Source: Corynebacterium sp. zg-331 (GTDB lineage Bacteria > Actinomycetota > Actinomycetes > Mycobacteriales > Mycobacteriaceae). Taken from it: 64,000 bases of DNA. A program made the position numbers and the translations under genes. Shown in pieces: positions 51,230 to 59,052 of this stretch. The DNA lies in NCBI RefSeq assembly GCF_014267345.1, contig NZ_JACMYD010000007.1, positions 1-64,000 of the forward strand, written 5' to 3'. Under the pieces are notes generated by a model. It searched no databases and was not told where the DNA came from. It was given only the letters and a program-made list of their open reading frames with translations. Every line of letters starts with the position of its first letter. Within the stretch, counting starts at the first letter, position 1.

Positions 51230-51982
51230 ATGACCGCACTGCGCATCGGCCTCATCCTCCCCGACGTGCTGGGCACCTACGGCGACGACGGCAACGCCCT
51301 GGTTCTGCGCCAGCGCGCCCGCATGCGCGGACTCACCGCGGACATTCACACCGTGCGCCTGGGCGAGGCCATCCCCGCCGACCTCGACGTCTACACCCTC
51401 GGCGGCGGGGAGGACACCGCCCAGATCCTCGCCGCCGAGCACCTCCTGGCCGACGGCGGCCTCAGCCGCGCCGCCGAGGCCGGCCGCCCCATCCTGGCGA
51501 TCTGCGCCGGGCTTCAGGTGCTCGGGGAATCCTTCCGTGCCGGCGACCGCATCGTCGATGGCCTGGGACTCATCGACGCCACCACCACCTCCCTGGGCAA
51601 ACGAGCCATCGGGGAGGTTGCCTCCACCGCCACCGGGGCCGGATTCACCGCGGCGCTCACCGAACCGCTGACCGGCTTTGAAAACCACATGGGGGCCACG
51701 ATCCTCGGCCCCCAGGCCACCCCGCTCGGCACGGTGACCCGCGGCGTGGGCAACTGCGACCGACACGGGGCCGAGGGGCTTACCGATGCCTCCGCCCAGA
51801 TCACCGCCGAGGGCGCAGTCCAAGGCTCCGTGGTGGCCACCTACATGCACGGGCCGGTTCTGGCCCGCAACCCCCAGCTGGCCGACCTCCTCCTGGCCCA
51901 GGCCATGGGTATCACCCTCGCAGATTTGGAACCTCTGGACATTCCCGTGGTGGACCAGCTCCGAGCCGAGCGCCTGGGGTAG
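51230..51982 (+). CDS. gatD: Lipid II isoglutaminyl synthase, glutaminase subunit GatD
   Basis: 250 aa class I-like glutamine amidotransferase. Nucleophile Cys in ILAICAGLQVLGE, catalytic His in TYMHGPVLARNP, and GFENHMG. It supplies ammonia to MurT. ATG follows the murT stop directly; GGAGA lies at the end of murT. Last gene of the block, followed by repeat cluster D. Confidence 0.95.
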   Translation: MTALRIGLILPDVLGTYGDDGNALVLRQRARMRGLTADIHTVRLGEAIPADLDVYTLGGGEDTAQILAAEHLLADGGLSRAAEAGRPILAICAGLQVLGESFRAGDRIVDGLGLIDATTTSLGKRAIGEVASTATGAGFTAALTEPLTGFENHMGATILGPQATPLGTVTRGVGNCDRHGAEGLTDASAQITAEGAVQGSVVATYMHGPVLARNPQLADLLLAQAMGITLADLEPLDIPVVDQLRAERLG

Positions 51983-51999
51983 GCGGCCTCTGCAGCACC

Positions 52000-52365
52000 A
52001 AGGGGTGCCACTAAAAACGTGAACGGCTCGCGGACGCGGCTAGCGGCACCCCCTCGGTAACGCCGCTCGTTTCCCGGCACCAAGGGGTGCCGCTGTACCC
52101 GGTTCTTCCCCGGCCCGCCCCGAGGCGGCACCCCTTCGAGTGGGCGTCGGGGCACTCCCGAGGGCGCGGGTGCCGCATCGGCTCGCCCGCAGCCCGAAGG
52201 GGTGCCACCAACCCGGTACCGAGCCCGCCACCCGGGCCTACTGGCACTCCTTGGGGTGGGCTGGGAGATCGCGAGCGACCAAGCGACCACCGCTGCGTCT
52301 CACCACCATCAAGGGGTGCCAGTACCCGGGGACCTGGCCGACGAGTCGGGCAGGTGGCACCCTTT
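52000..52365. repeat. Cluster D of the repeat family (four units)
   Basis: Units at 52000-52054, 52082-52136, 52197-52252 and 52311-52365; interiors are 35, 35, 36 and 35 bases. An extra outward pair of half-arms (GGCACTCC at 52151, GGGTGCC at 52168) lies between units 2 and 3. Interiors are unrelated to each other. It occupies nearly all of the convergent gatD/MFS gap 51983-52381, in which nothing else is seen. Confidence 0.88.
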
Positions 52366-52381
52366 CGGGTATCGCGCAGGC

Positions 52382-53638
52382 CTACTGGGCGACGGCGCGG
52401 CGTCGCAAGGCAAAGGCGGCGTACCACAGGCCCACGGCCAGCAGGGCCAGCCCGGCACCGGCGAGCGCCGGGGCCGAATAACTGTATCCGGCGGCGATCA
52501 CGGCCCCGCCCATCGAGGCCCCGGCGGCGTTGGCGATGTTGAGGGCGGAATGGTTGAGGGCCGCGGCGAGGGTCTGGGCCTCGCCCGCGACCTCCATGAG
52601 GCGGATCTGGAGGGAGGGGATCAGCGTGGAACCGGCCATACCAATGAGTCCGAAGCAGAGCGTCGCAGCCACCGCGGAGGTAGAGGCGGCGTAGAACGCC
52701 AGCAGCGAGGCGCAGATCGCGGCAAGGGCGACCAGGATGCCGTATTCGAGGTTCCAGTCGGATAGGCGGCCGCCCACCCAGGTGCCGGCGACCATACCCA
52801 GCCCGTAGATCATCAGCACAAACCACATGTGGCGGGGATCGAGCCCGGCACGCTGGGTCATGGTCCAGGAGATGTAGGTGTACACCGCAAACATGCCGCC
52901 AAAGCCCACCGATCCGATGGCCAGGGAGAGCCACACCTGGCCGCGACGCAGCGCGCCGAGTTCCGTGAGCGGGCTGGTGGGGGCCATTCGGGACATGTGC
53001 GGCATGAGGAACCACAGGGCCACCAGGGTGGCCAGGCCGATGGCCGCAACCAGCACGTAGGCGCTCTGCCACCCCACGGCATGCCCCAGGGCCTGGGCCA
53101 CCGGCACGCCCAGCACCGTGGCGAAGGGCAGGCCGAGGCCGACGAAGGCCAGGGCGCGGCCACGTTGTCCCCGGGGCGCCATGGAGGCGGCGGCGAGGCC
53201 GGAGACGGAGAAGAAAGCGCCGTGCGGCAGCGCCGCGAGGAAGCGGGAGGCCACGAGCACCGCGTAGGAATTGGCGTAGACCCCCGCGAAGACGGTGAGC
53301 GCATTGCCCACCGTGAACGCGGCCATGAGCAGCAGCAGGAGGCGTCGGCGCGGCACCGATCCCGTGAGCGCCGCGATCAGCGGGGCGCCGATGACCACCC
53401 CGAGGGCGTAGGCCGTGATGATCCGCCCGGCGGAGTCCTCGGAGATGCGGAAATCCGCGGCGATGTCGCTGAGCAACCCCATCGAGACGAACTCCGTGAC
53501 GCCGATGCCGAAGCCGCCCAGGGCCATGGCGATCATGACGATGGAGCGGCGGGCATCCGTGATGTCCGTCTGGCGGGGCAGGGGGCGTCGCCGCGCGGCG
53601 ACGGTACTGCTCTGGGGGCTATCCGGGGTAAGAGACAC
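52382..53638 (-). CDS. MFS drug/metabolite exporter (AraJ/DHA1-like)
   Basis: 418 aa from GTG 53638. Twelve transmembrane helices; GGFGIGVTEFVSMGLLSDIA opening, GALTGSVPRRRLLLLLMAAFTVGN between helices 2 and 3, and DHA1-type RFLAALPHGAFFSVSGLAA. Divergent from the siderophore-type operon, so export of a phenolate product is conceivable but unproven. Start from GTG because the upstream frame to 53701 crosses the shared promoter region. Confidence 0.82.
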   Translation of the reverse strand: MSLTPDSPQSSTVAARRRPLPRQTDITDARRSIVMIAMALGGFGIGVTEFVSMGLLSDIAADFRISEDSAGRIITAYALGVVIGAPLIAALTGSVPRRRLLLLLMAAFTVGNALTVFAGVYANSYAVLVASRFLAALPHGAFFSVSGLAAASMAPRGQRGRALAFVGLGLPFATVLGVPVAQALGHAVGWQSAYVLVAAIGLATLVALWFLMPHMSRMAPTSPLTELGALRRGQVWLSLAIGSVGFGGMFAVYTYISWTMTQRAGLDPRHMWFVLMIYGLGMVAGTWVGGRLSDWNLEYGILVALAAICASLLAFYAASTSAVAATLCFGLIGMAGSTLIPSLQIRLMEVAGEAQTLAAALNHSALNIANAAGASMGGAVIAAGYSYSAPALAGAGLALLAVGLWYAAFALRRRAVAQ

Positions 53639-53706
53639 GGCGTGGAACCTTACCCGTTTGGGGCCGGGAGCGCACAGCGTAGTGTGCGACCACGGACGCA
53701 AGCGCC

Positions 53707-53728
53707 TATACAGGGTAGGCTCCCCTTA
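53707..53728 (+). promoter_or_regulatory. DtxR-like iron box overlapping the siderophore operon promoter
   Basis: ACAGGGTAGGCTCCCCTTA at 53710-53728 matches 13 of 19 positions of the DtxR/IdeR consensus (TTAGGTTAGSCTAACCTAA). TATACA at 53707-53712 is the probable -10. Iron-dependent repression of the operon is inferred. Confidence 0.6.
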
Positions 53729-53750
53729 GGAAATAAACAGAAAGGAACCC

Positions 53751-54386
53751 ATGCCGATCCCCTCGATCGCTCCCTACACCATCCCCGCCCCACCCACCGC
53801 GCACGCCGTGACGTGGACCCCGCGCCCGCGCGCCTCGGCGCTGCTCGTCCACGACATGCAGCGCTATTTCCTCGACGCCTACCCCGCCGAGGAGTCCCCC
53901 GCCAGCACCGTGATCCCCCGCATCCGCGCACTGATCGACGCCGCCGACGCCGCCGGTATCCCCGTGTTCTACTCCGTGCAGCCGCCCTGCCAGCAGGAGT
54001 ATCGCCGCGGGCTGCTGCGGGAGTTCTGGGGCGAGGGCATGCAGACCGCGCGGGAGGCCGAGGTGATTGCCGCCCTGACTCCCCGCGAGCACCACCACGT
54101 GCTGACCAAGTGGCGGTATTCCGCCCTGCAGCGCACCGACCTGCGCCAGGCCCTGGCCTACGCGGGGCGCGACGAGCTCATCATCACCGGGGTGTACGGG
54201 CACATGGGGTGCATGATGACGGCCGCCGAGGCCTTCATGAACGACGTCCGCGCCTTCGTGCTGCGCGACGCCATCGCGGACTTCACCGCCGAGGATCACC
54301 AGCGCACCCTCGACTGGGTGGCGCGACGCTGCGGGCGGGTGCTCGATACCGACGACGTCCTGCGCGCCTGGACGGCCACCCCGTGA
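53751..54386 (+). CDS. Isochorismatase (stand-alone, EntB/DhbB N-terminal type)
   Basis: 211 aa. IPSIAPYTIP opening typical of EntB/DhbB, catalytic Asp in LLVHDMQRYF (Asp35), Lys in LTKWRYSAL and GHMGCMMTAAEAF with the Cys. It cleaves isochorismate to 2,3-dihydro-2,3-dihydroxybenzoate and pyruvate. The aryl-carrier domain usually fused at the C-terminus is missing; a separate carrier protein is encoded downstream. AAAGGAACC precedes ATG 53751. Confidence 0.92.
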   Translation: MPIPSIAPYTIPAPPTAHAVTWTPRPRASALLVHDMQRYFLDAYPAEESPASTVIPRIRALIDAADAAGIPVFYSVQPPCQQEYRRGLLREFWGEGMQTAREAEVIAALTPREHHHVLTKWRYSALQRTDLRQALAYAGRDELIITGVYGHMGCMMTAAEAFMNDVRAFVLRDAIADFTAEDHQRTLDWVARRCGRVLDTDDVLRAWTATP

Positions 54387-55468
54387 GCACGCCGGATTAT
54401 TCCTTCCTCCTGACCGGGCCGGAGGGCACCCTCCACGGGGCGGGACACCGCACGACCTGGCACAGCGTGGATCAGGCCCTAGCCGGGCTCGCCGGCGGCA
54501 GCCCCCTGGCAGTGGGGGCCTTGCCTTTCCACGCCGCCGAGCCGCCGGCGCTGTGGTGCCCCCGGCGGTTCTGGTTTGCCCACGGCGCACCCGCGCTGCC
54601 GCACGACGCGATCCCGGGGGTGGTGGAGACCGCCGAGTCACCCGAGGCCGAGCAGCACGCGCAGCGCGTACGTCGGGCACGCGAGCGGATCCGCGACGGC
54701 GAGTATCAAAAGATCGTACTGGCGCGCGGAGTGCGCTACCGGCTGGCCGGGCGAGCCGACCCGCGGGTATTGCTCGCCCGGTTCCTCGCCGGTTCCGGCA
54801 CCGGGCACGGCCACCTGGTCGATCTCGGCAGCGCCGGGCCCGCCCACGCGGGGGCGTGGCTGGTGGGATCGAGCCCGGAGCTGCTCCTGCTCAAGCGGGG
54901 AAGGTACATCGAGTCCCACCCGTTGGCCGGAACCGTGGCCCGCTCCGCCGATCCCGTCCAGGACGAGGCCCTGGCCACCGAGCTGCTGCTGTCCGCCAAG
55001 AACATCGAGGAGCACTCCTACGTCACCCGGGAGATTCGCCGCATCCTGGAACCCTGGTGTGCACAACTAGAGGTGCCCGAGCGCCCCTCGCTGACCGCCA
55101 CCTCCCATACCTGGCACCTGGGTACCCGCATTCGCGGCATGGTCCGCAACGAGTCGGTTTCCGCCCTGGAGCTCGCCGCCGCCCTCCACCCCACCCCGGC
55201 CGTATGCGGTTACCCCACCGCCGCCACCCAGACGGCGCTGCGGGAGACCGAGCCAGCGCGCGGCTTCTACGCGGGGGCCGTGGGCTGGGCCGACGATCGC
55301 GGCAACGGCGAGTGGCGCGTGTCCATTCGCGGGGCCATCGCCCAGGGGACCACGGTGGTGGCCCACGCGGGCGGCGGGATCGTGGCCGATTCCGACCCCC
55401 GGGCCGAGGTGCGGGAAACCGAGGTTAAACTCGGGCCGGTGCGCGCGGCCCTGGGCATCGCCGAATAA
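54383..55468 (+). CDS. Isochorismate synthase (EntC/DhbC type)
   Basis: 361 aa from GTG 54383, which overlaps the isochorismatase stop (GTGA). Chorismate-binding signatures: EYQKIVLARGVRY, SHPLAGTVAR, NIEEHSYVTREI and HPTPAVCGYPTAATQTAL. It converts chorismate to isochorismate for the neighbouring isochorismatase. N-terminal frame upstream of 54383 lies in the isochorismatase and is rejected. Confidence 0.92.
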   Translation: MSTPDYSFLLTGPEGTLHGAGHRTTWHSVDQALAGLAGGSPLAVGALPFHAAEPPALWCPRRFWFAHGAPALPHDAIPGVVETAESPEAEQHAQRVRRARERIRDGEYQKIVLARGVRYRLAGRADPRVLLARFLAGSGTGHGHLVDLGSAGPAHAGAWLVGSSPELLLLKRGRYIESHPLAGTVARSADPVQDEALATELLLSAKNIEEHSYVTREIRRILEPWCAQLEVPERPSLTATSHTWHLGTRIRGMVRNESVSALELAAALHPTPAVCGYPTAATQTALRETEPARGFYAGAVGWADDRGNGEWRVSIRGAIAQGTTVVAHAGGGIVADSDPRAEVRETEVKLGPVRAALGIAE

Positions 55469-55487
55469 GGCAGAAAGGATTAAAGAC

Positions 55488-55727
55488 ATGGCAACAACAG
55501 ACGAGATCCTCCGCGAGATCACCGCCAAGGTCGCGGACATGCTCGACCTCGCCCCCGAGCAGATCGACGCCGAAGAAGAGCTCTTCGACCAGGGGCTGGA
55601 CTCCGTGCGGCTCATGGATCTGGTGACCGAGATCCGCCGCCGGGGATTCGACGTGGACTTTGCCGACCTCGCCGAAGACACCCGCTTAAGCTCCTGGCGC
55701 GCGGTGCTTAACGAGCTAGCCAACTAG
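55488..55727 (+). CDS. Free-standing aryl carrier protein
   Basis: 79 aa. The phosphopantetheine-accepting Ser is in DQGLDSVRLMDLV, and the four-helix carrier pattern is clear (ITAKVADMLDLAPEQI). It probably carries 2,3-dihydroxybenzoate after activation by an adenylating enzyme, which is not encoded in this window. GAAAGGA precedes the ATG. Its TAG overlaps the stop of a decayed esterase gene on the minus strand. Confidence 0.9.
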   Translation: MATTDEILREITAKVADMLDLAPEQIDAEEELFDQGLDSVRLMDLVTEIRRRGFDVDFADLAEDTRLSSWRAVLNELAN

Positions 55728-56060
55728 CCCCACCGCATCAGGGCACGGATCAGCGGGCCCACCCAGCCAGCCATCTCGTGGGCGTGATGACCCACCTCCA
55801 CGGTGGTGCGCACCCCCGCCGCGCGCAGGCGCGCCGCCCCCGCCCGGGAACCAGAAAGAACCCGAGTTACTGACCGCGCGGCCTACCACTCGCGGATGGC
55901 GCACCACCAGATCCACGGCGGCCAAGCCACCGAAGCTCTGCTCGGACACAATCACCCGGTGCGCCGACGGCTCTTCACCACCAAAAAATCGCCGCCACGC
56001 CCACGGCACGATGGTGCGCGCCACGGATCTGCCAGTAGGCTTCCACGACGTCGCCAAGCA
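55724..56060 (-). pseudogene. Decayed enterochelin-esterase-like (Fes) gene, C-terminal part with frameshift
   Basis: The minus-strand frame RTIVPWAWRRFF..HRVIVSEQSFGGLAAVDLVVRHP then SNSGSFWF matches Fes-type esterases (QSFGGLAA with the nucleophile Ser). At the GC-rich run 55831-55847 the reading shifts by one frame and continues RLRAAGVRTTVEVGHHAHEM (with the catalytic-His region) to TAG at 55726. The N-terminal half is missing. It is the remnant of a gene for siderophore iron release. Confidence 0.65.
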
Positions 56061-56292
56061 CCACGCCCTGATCTATGTTCTCCCCTTCAAGCCATGCTCG
56101 GCATGATGTTTGCTGCTCCACAGCGTGCTTCGTCGCCTCAGAAAACACCCGTGCATGCTCAACAACCTGCTCTATCGCACCAGAAACCTCACCAGGAATC
56201 CTTGCCAGTGTTCCCATCGCCTCAGTGGCAACCTCCTGCTGCACCCCTTGATCATCTACAGCATCCCAGCGCGGATCATCCAACCACACCAC
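55975..56292 (-). CDS. Hypothetical ORF starting just after the lone CRISPR repeat
   Basis: 105 aa from GTG 56292 with AGAGGAG 4 bases upstream. VWLDDPRWDAVDDQGV then a helical, Glu/Val-rich stretch (VSGAIEQVVEHARVFSEAT). Its last 30 residues lie in a different frame over the Fes remnant, so the natural C-terminus is probably lost. No family is recognised. AT-richer than the cas genes. Confidence 0.4.
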   Translation of the reverse strand: MVWLDDPRWDAVDDQGVQQEVATEAMGTLARIPGEVSGAIEQVVEHARVFSEATKHAVEQQTSCRAWLEGENIDQGVVLGDVVEAYWQIRGAHHRAVGVAAIFWW

Positions 56293-56307
56293 GGATCTCC
56301 TCTGTAC

Positions 56308-56335
56308 GGCTCACCCCCGCTAGCGCGGGGAATAC
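56308..56335 (-). CRISPR. Single type I-E CRISPR repeat
   Basis: 28 bases; on the minus strand it begins GTATTCCCCGCGC and ends GCGGGGGTGAGCC, which fits I-E repeats (consensus-like GTNTTCCCCGC...GCGGGGATGAGCC) with the central palindrome CCCCGC..GCGGGG. The repeat lies 80 bases past the cas2 stop in the orientation of the operon. No second copy is visible within the 580 bases beyond it, so no spacer is bounded. Confidence 0.8.
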
Positions 56336-56415
56336 TTGCTGACCAGCAGCGATACGAGCCTTCCGCCCATTTTAGCTACAACTTCCCCACGATCCAGACG
56401 CTAACCCCACCTCCT
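56336..56415 (-). promoter_or_regulatory. Putative CRISPR leader between cas2 and the lone repeat
   Basis: 80 bases, AT-richer than cas2, with TAAAAT on the minus strand about 45 bases before the repeat as a possible -10 for an array transcript. Confidence 0.45.
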
Positions 56416-56757
56416 TCACCTCCGAGCCCTCCTCATATTCCGTGCCTTGCTCCACCCGGTCCTTCGTCTGTTCTCCAGTGGCCGAGAATGAGGCCTCATC
56501 ATCAGAGTCAGCCCCTCATAGTCCGTGGGCTGCCAGTCGTGGCGGTGGGTTCGACATTCCATTCCTTGTTCGTTGTTAGTTTGGTATACCAGCAGGGCAC
56601 GGCCGTCTTTTACCAGCGCTACGGTGTGGTCCCAGAGTTGGTCGCGCATCCGCGCGGTGGGACGCCCCACAAAGACACCGGGGGAGATTTCCAGCAGCCA
56701 TTTGGTGAGGTCGCCGCGCAATCCTGCGGGGCAGGCGGTGACCACGAGAACCATCAT
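56416..56757 (-). CDS. cas2: CRISPR-associated Cas2 (type I-E)
   Basis: 113 aa from ATG 56757, overlapping the cas1 stop (ATGA). MMVLVVTACPAGLRGDLTKWLLEISPGVFVG is the Cas2e opening. The extended C-terminus (PLENRRRTGWSKARNMRRARR) is basic. Forms the Cas1-Cas2 integrase. Last gene of the operon. Confidence 0.93.
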   Translation of the reverse strand: MMVLVVTACPAGLRGDLTKWLLEISPGVFVGRPTARMRDQLWDHTVALVKDGRALLVYQTNNEQGMECRTHRHDWQPTDYEGLTLMMRPHSRPLENRRRTGWSKARNMRRARR

Positions 56758-57728
56758 GGGTGCTCCTCGATGTCCTGACCCCAGTTCACACCGGCGGCGA
56801 TGACTTCTAGTTCGCTCCACAGGTGGAGTTCTACGTCGAGGAGATCTTCTTTCTCCGTGATTCCCATGAGGGCGTAGAGATCTTTGACCATGCGTTCCAT
56901 GAGGTGTAGACGCACAACACTGTCGCGTACGCGCCGTCGCACGTCGGTGCTCAGCGTGATGCCGAGCGCGGTGGGGTCGGCACCGCCCTCGCGCAGGAGG
57001 TCGGCCACGGCGTCGAAGGCGGCGGGGATGGTCACCTCGGCCTTGTACAGATCCGCGATGTCGTACACGAAGGAGCGGTCGGTGCCGGTGTGCACTACGC
57101 CCAGGCCGGGGATGAAGCCGAGGCCTACGATCACGGCGTGGGCGATACCGTACAGCGCGGCGTTGGCGGCGGTCAACGCCCGGTTGATGGGGTCACCAGA
57201 GTCAAAATCCGCAGGGTCGTAGTTGCGCCCCGTCCACGGCACGCCGGTACGCACGGCCTGGGCACCGTAGATCTTTTTCATGCGCGCGCCCTCGCGGCCA
57301 CGCAGTTGCGCCATGCTCATGGTGCTCACGTCCTCGCCGGGGAATCTCATGGCGTACATGGCGCGGGCGCAGTTCAGGCGGGCGCGTTGGTTGCTCACGA
57401 TGCGCGCCTGCACCTGCGCCATGCGGGCGGTCTTGGCCGGGGAACGGCCGTGCGCGTAGTAGCGCACACCGTGCTCGCCCACCCACACGACGGAACAACC
57501 GGCATCGCCAAGCAGGGCCATCGCCTTGTGCGTCACCCGGGTACCGGGCCCCAACAACACCACGGCGAGGGAAGTGGCCGGAACGTGCGCCACGCCGCGT
57601 TTGTCGGTGATGGTCAGCGCGTTATCGGCGCGGTGCAGCGTGGCCTGCTCCACGTAGAGGAAGGAAAGTCGATCCTCCATGCGGGCGAGTTCCTGGCGCT
57701 CCAGCGGCACCTCGCTGGGGTTGGTCAT
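56754..57728 (-). CDS. cas1: CRISPR-associated Cas1 (type I-E integrase)
   Basis: 324 aa. Metal-binding residues are present: Glu in LRGREGARMKKIY, His in PGLGVVHTGTDRSF and Asp in FVYDIADLYK. It catalyses spacer integration. Overlaps cas6 by four bases. No sign of decay. Confidence 0.95.
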   Translation of the reverse strand: MTNPSEVPLERQELARMEDRLSFLYVEQATLHRADNALTITDKRGVAHVPATSLAVVLLGPGTRVTHKAMALLGDAGCSVVWVGEHGVRYYAHGRSPAKTARMAQVQARIVSNQRARLNCARAMYAMRFPGEDVSTMSMAQLRGREGARMKKIYGAQAVRTGVPWTGRNYDPADFDSGDPINRALTAANAALYGIAHAVIVGLGFIPGLGVVHTGTDRSFVYDIADLYKAEVTIPAAFDAVADLLREGGADPTALGITLSTDVRRRVRDSVVRLHLMERMVKDLYALMGITEKEDLLDVELHLWSELEVIAAGVNWGQDIEEHP

Positions 57729-58354
57729 GGCCGGGCGAGGGTGAGCAGACCGCAGCCGTAGGCCCGGGCGCGCCCGATGCCGTGGGTGAGCGTGGCGCGC
57801 AACTTATCGACGTCCTCGACCTCCAGCACCCCGCTGAAGCGCGCGGTGCGCAGGGTCACGTGGTTGCTCCCCCGGCCGCGCCGGAAGCGCAAGGTCTCCT
57901 GGCCAGTGGTGGCGGCGTCGAGAAGCCTAAAGCCCGCTCCCGGCGCGCGTTGTGCCAACCAATCCAGCTGTCCCTCGCCCACCAGGGGGGTGATCAGGCC
58001 GCGCTTGCCCGGCACGGGGGAGGACTTCACTGGGTTGGCCACCAGCTCGAAGCGCCACTGCTGGCCGCGCATGAGCTTGCCCAGGAGAAGGGCGTAATCG
58101 GCGCTCTGCGCGGGGCGGGTGTCCCAACCCGCCTGCTCGATGATGTTCGCGGCGTCCGGCTTTTCCGACCCCACGATGTAGAGGACGTGCTCGTGACCGC
58201 GGTGATCCACGCGCCACAGCACGCGGGCGTCCTCCTCCGAGAGGTCGGGTGGGAACGCCGAGCGCACGGCGGCGTGCATGGCCTGCGGGTTGAGCAGCAG
58301 GGTGCGCGCACCCCGGCGCTGCGGGTTGAGCAGCACCTTGGTGAATGTGGTCAT
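57725..58354 (-). CDS. cas6e: CRISPR RNA endonuclease Cas6e (Cse3)
   Basis: 209 aa. Catalytic His likely in NPQAMHAAVRSAFP (His27), and the C-terminal Gly-rich RNA-binding loop GIGRARAYGCGLLTL. It cuts pre-crRNA in the I-E repeat hairpin and stays bound in Cascade. ATG overlaps the cas5 stop. Confidence 0.93.
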   Translation of the reverse strand: MTTFTKVLLNPQRRGARTLLLNPQAMHAAVRSAFPPDLSEEDARVLWRVDHRGHEHVLYIVGSEKPDAANIIEQAGWDTRPAQSADYALLLGKLMRGQQWRFELVANPVKSSPVPGKRGLITPLVGEGQLDWLAQRAPGAGFRLLDAATTGQETLRFRRGRGSNHVTLRTARFSGVLEVEDVDKLRATLTHGIGRARAYGCGLLTLARP

Positions 58355-59052
58355 GCGAACATCACCGCCTCCATGTATGGGTCCGTGGCGGTGCCCTGGG
58401 GGTTATCCAGGCGCAATTCCTCTTCCACCACGGTGCGCCACCCGTAGCGGCGGTGCTCCTGGGAAAAGGAGATGGGCACGTCCTGGCGCTGCACGCCAGG
58501 CTCGGTGGGTAGGCCGTCGCGGAAGATCGGCAGGACGATCTGGGAGCCGCGCTGTTTGCGGTGGGCTTCGGTGGCCTGCCAGTCCAGCGCGCGCAGCGCC
58601 TCCACCGCGCCCGTGTCCCTGATACCGATCACCAGATCCGGCGGGGCGGGGCAGGAGCGACGTCCCAGGAACAGCGGGAAGCGTGGCCGACGCAGCGCCT
58701 CCTCCAAGCCCTCCAGCACCTCCCGGCGCGGGCTTTCCACGGCGGCGATAAAGAGAGCGTCGCTGAGGTAATAGCGGGTGACCAGGCTGGCGGCGGCGTT
58801 CGGCTTCTCCTGCCAACGCTGCGCCGTCTGATAGTCGCGCAGCAGGTTGCCGGGCTGATCTACCCGCACCGCGAAGGTCAGCTCCGCGAGGTCGGCCACC
58901 GGATCGGTGCGCCTGCGCCCCTCGGCGGCGGCCAGCAGCCCGATCACCCCGGACTTGCTGGGCACCTGGCCGGTGGCCCGAATCTTGTAGCGGCTGCGAT
59001 CGCCCCAGGACTGCATGGGGCCCTTCAGCTTGAGCAACAAAGTGGAGGGCAT
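58351..59052 (-). CDS. cas5e: Cascade subunit Cas5e (CasD)
   Basis: 233 aa. STLLLKLKGPMQSWGDRSRYKIRATGQVPSKSGVIGLLAAA is the Cas5 RAMP opening. Binds the 5' handle of crRNA. ATG overlaps the cas7 stop by one base (TAATG). Confidence 0.94.
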   Translation of the reverse strand: MPSTLLLKLKGPMQSWGDRSRYKIRATGQVPSKSGVIGLLAAAEGRRRTDPVADLAELTFAVRVDQPGNLLRDYQTAQRWQEKPNAAASLVTRYYLSDALFIAAVESPRREVLEGLEEALRRPRFPLFLGRRSCPAPPDLVIGIRDTGAVEALRALDWQATEAHRKQRGSQIVLPIFRDGLPTEPGVQRQDVPISFSQEHRRYGWRTVVEEELRLDNPQGTATDPYMEAVMFA

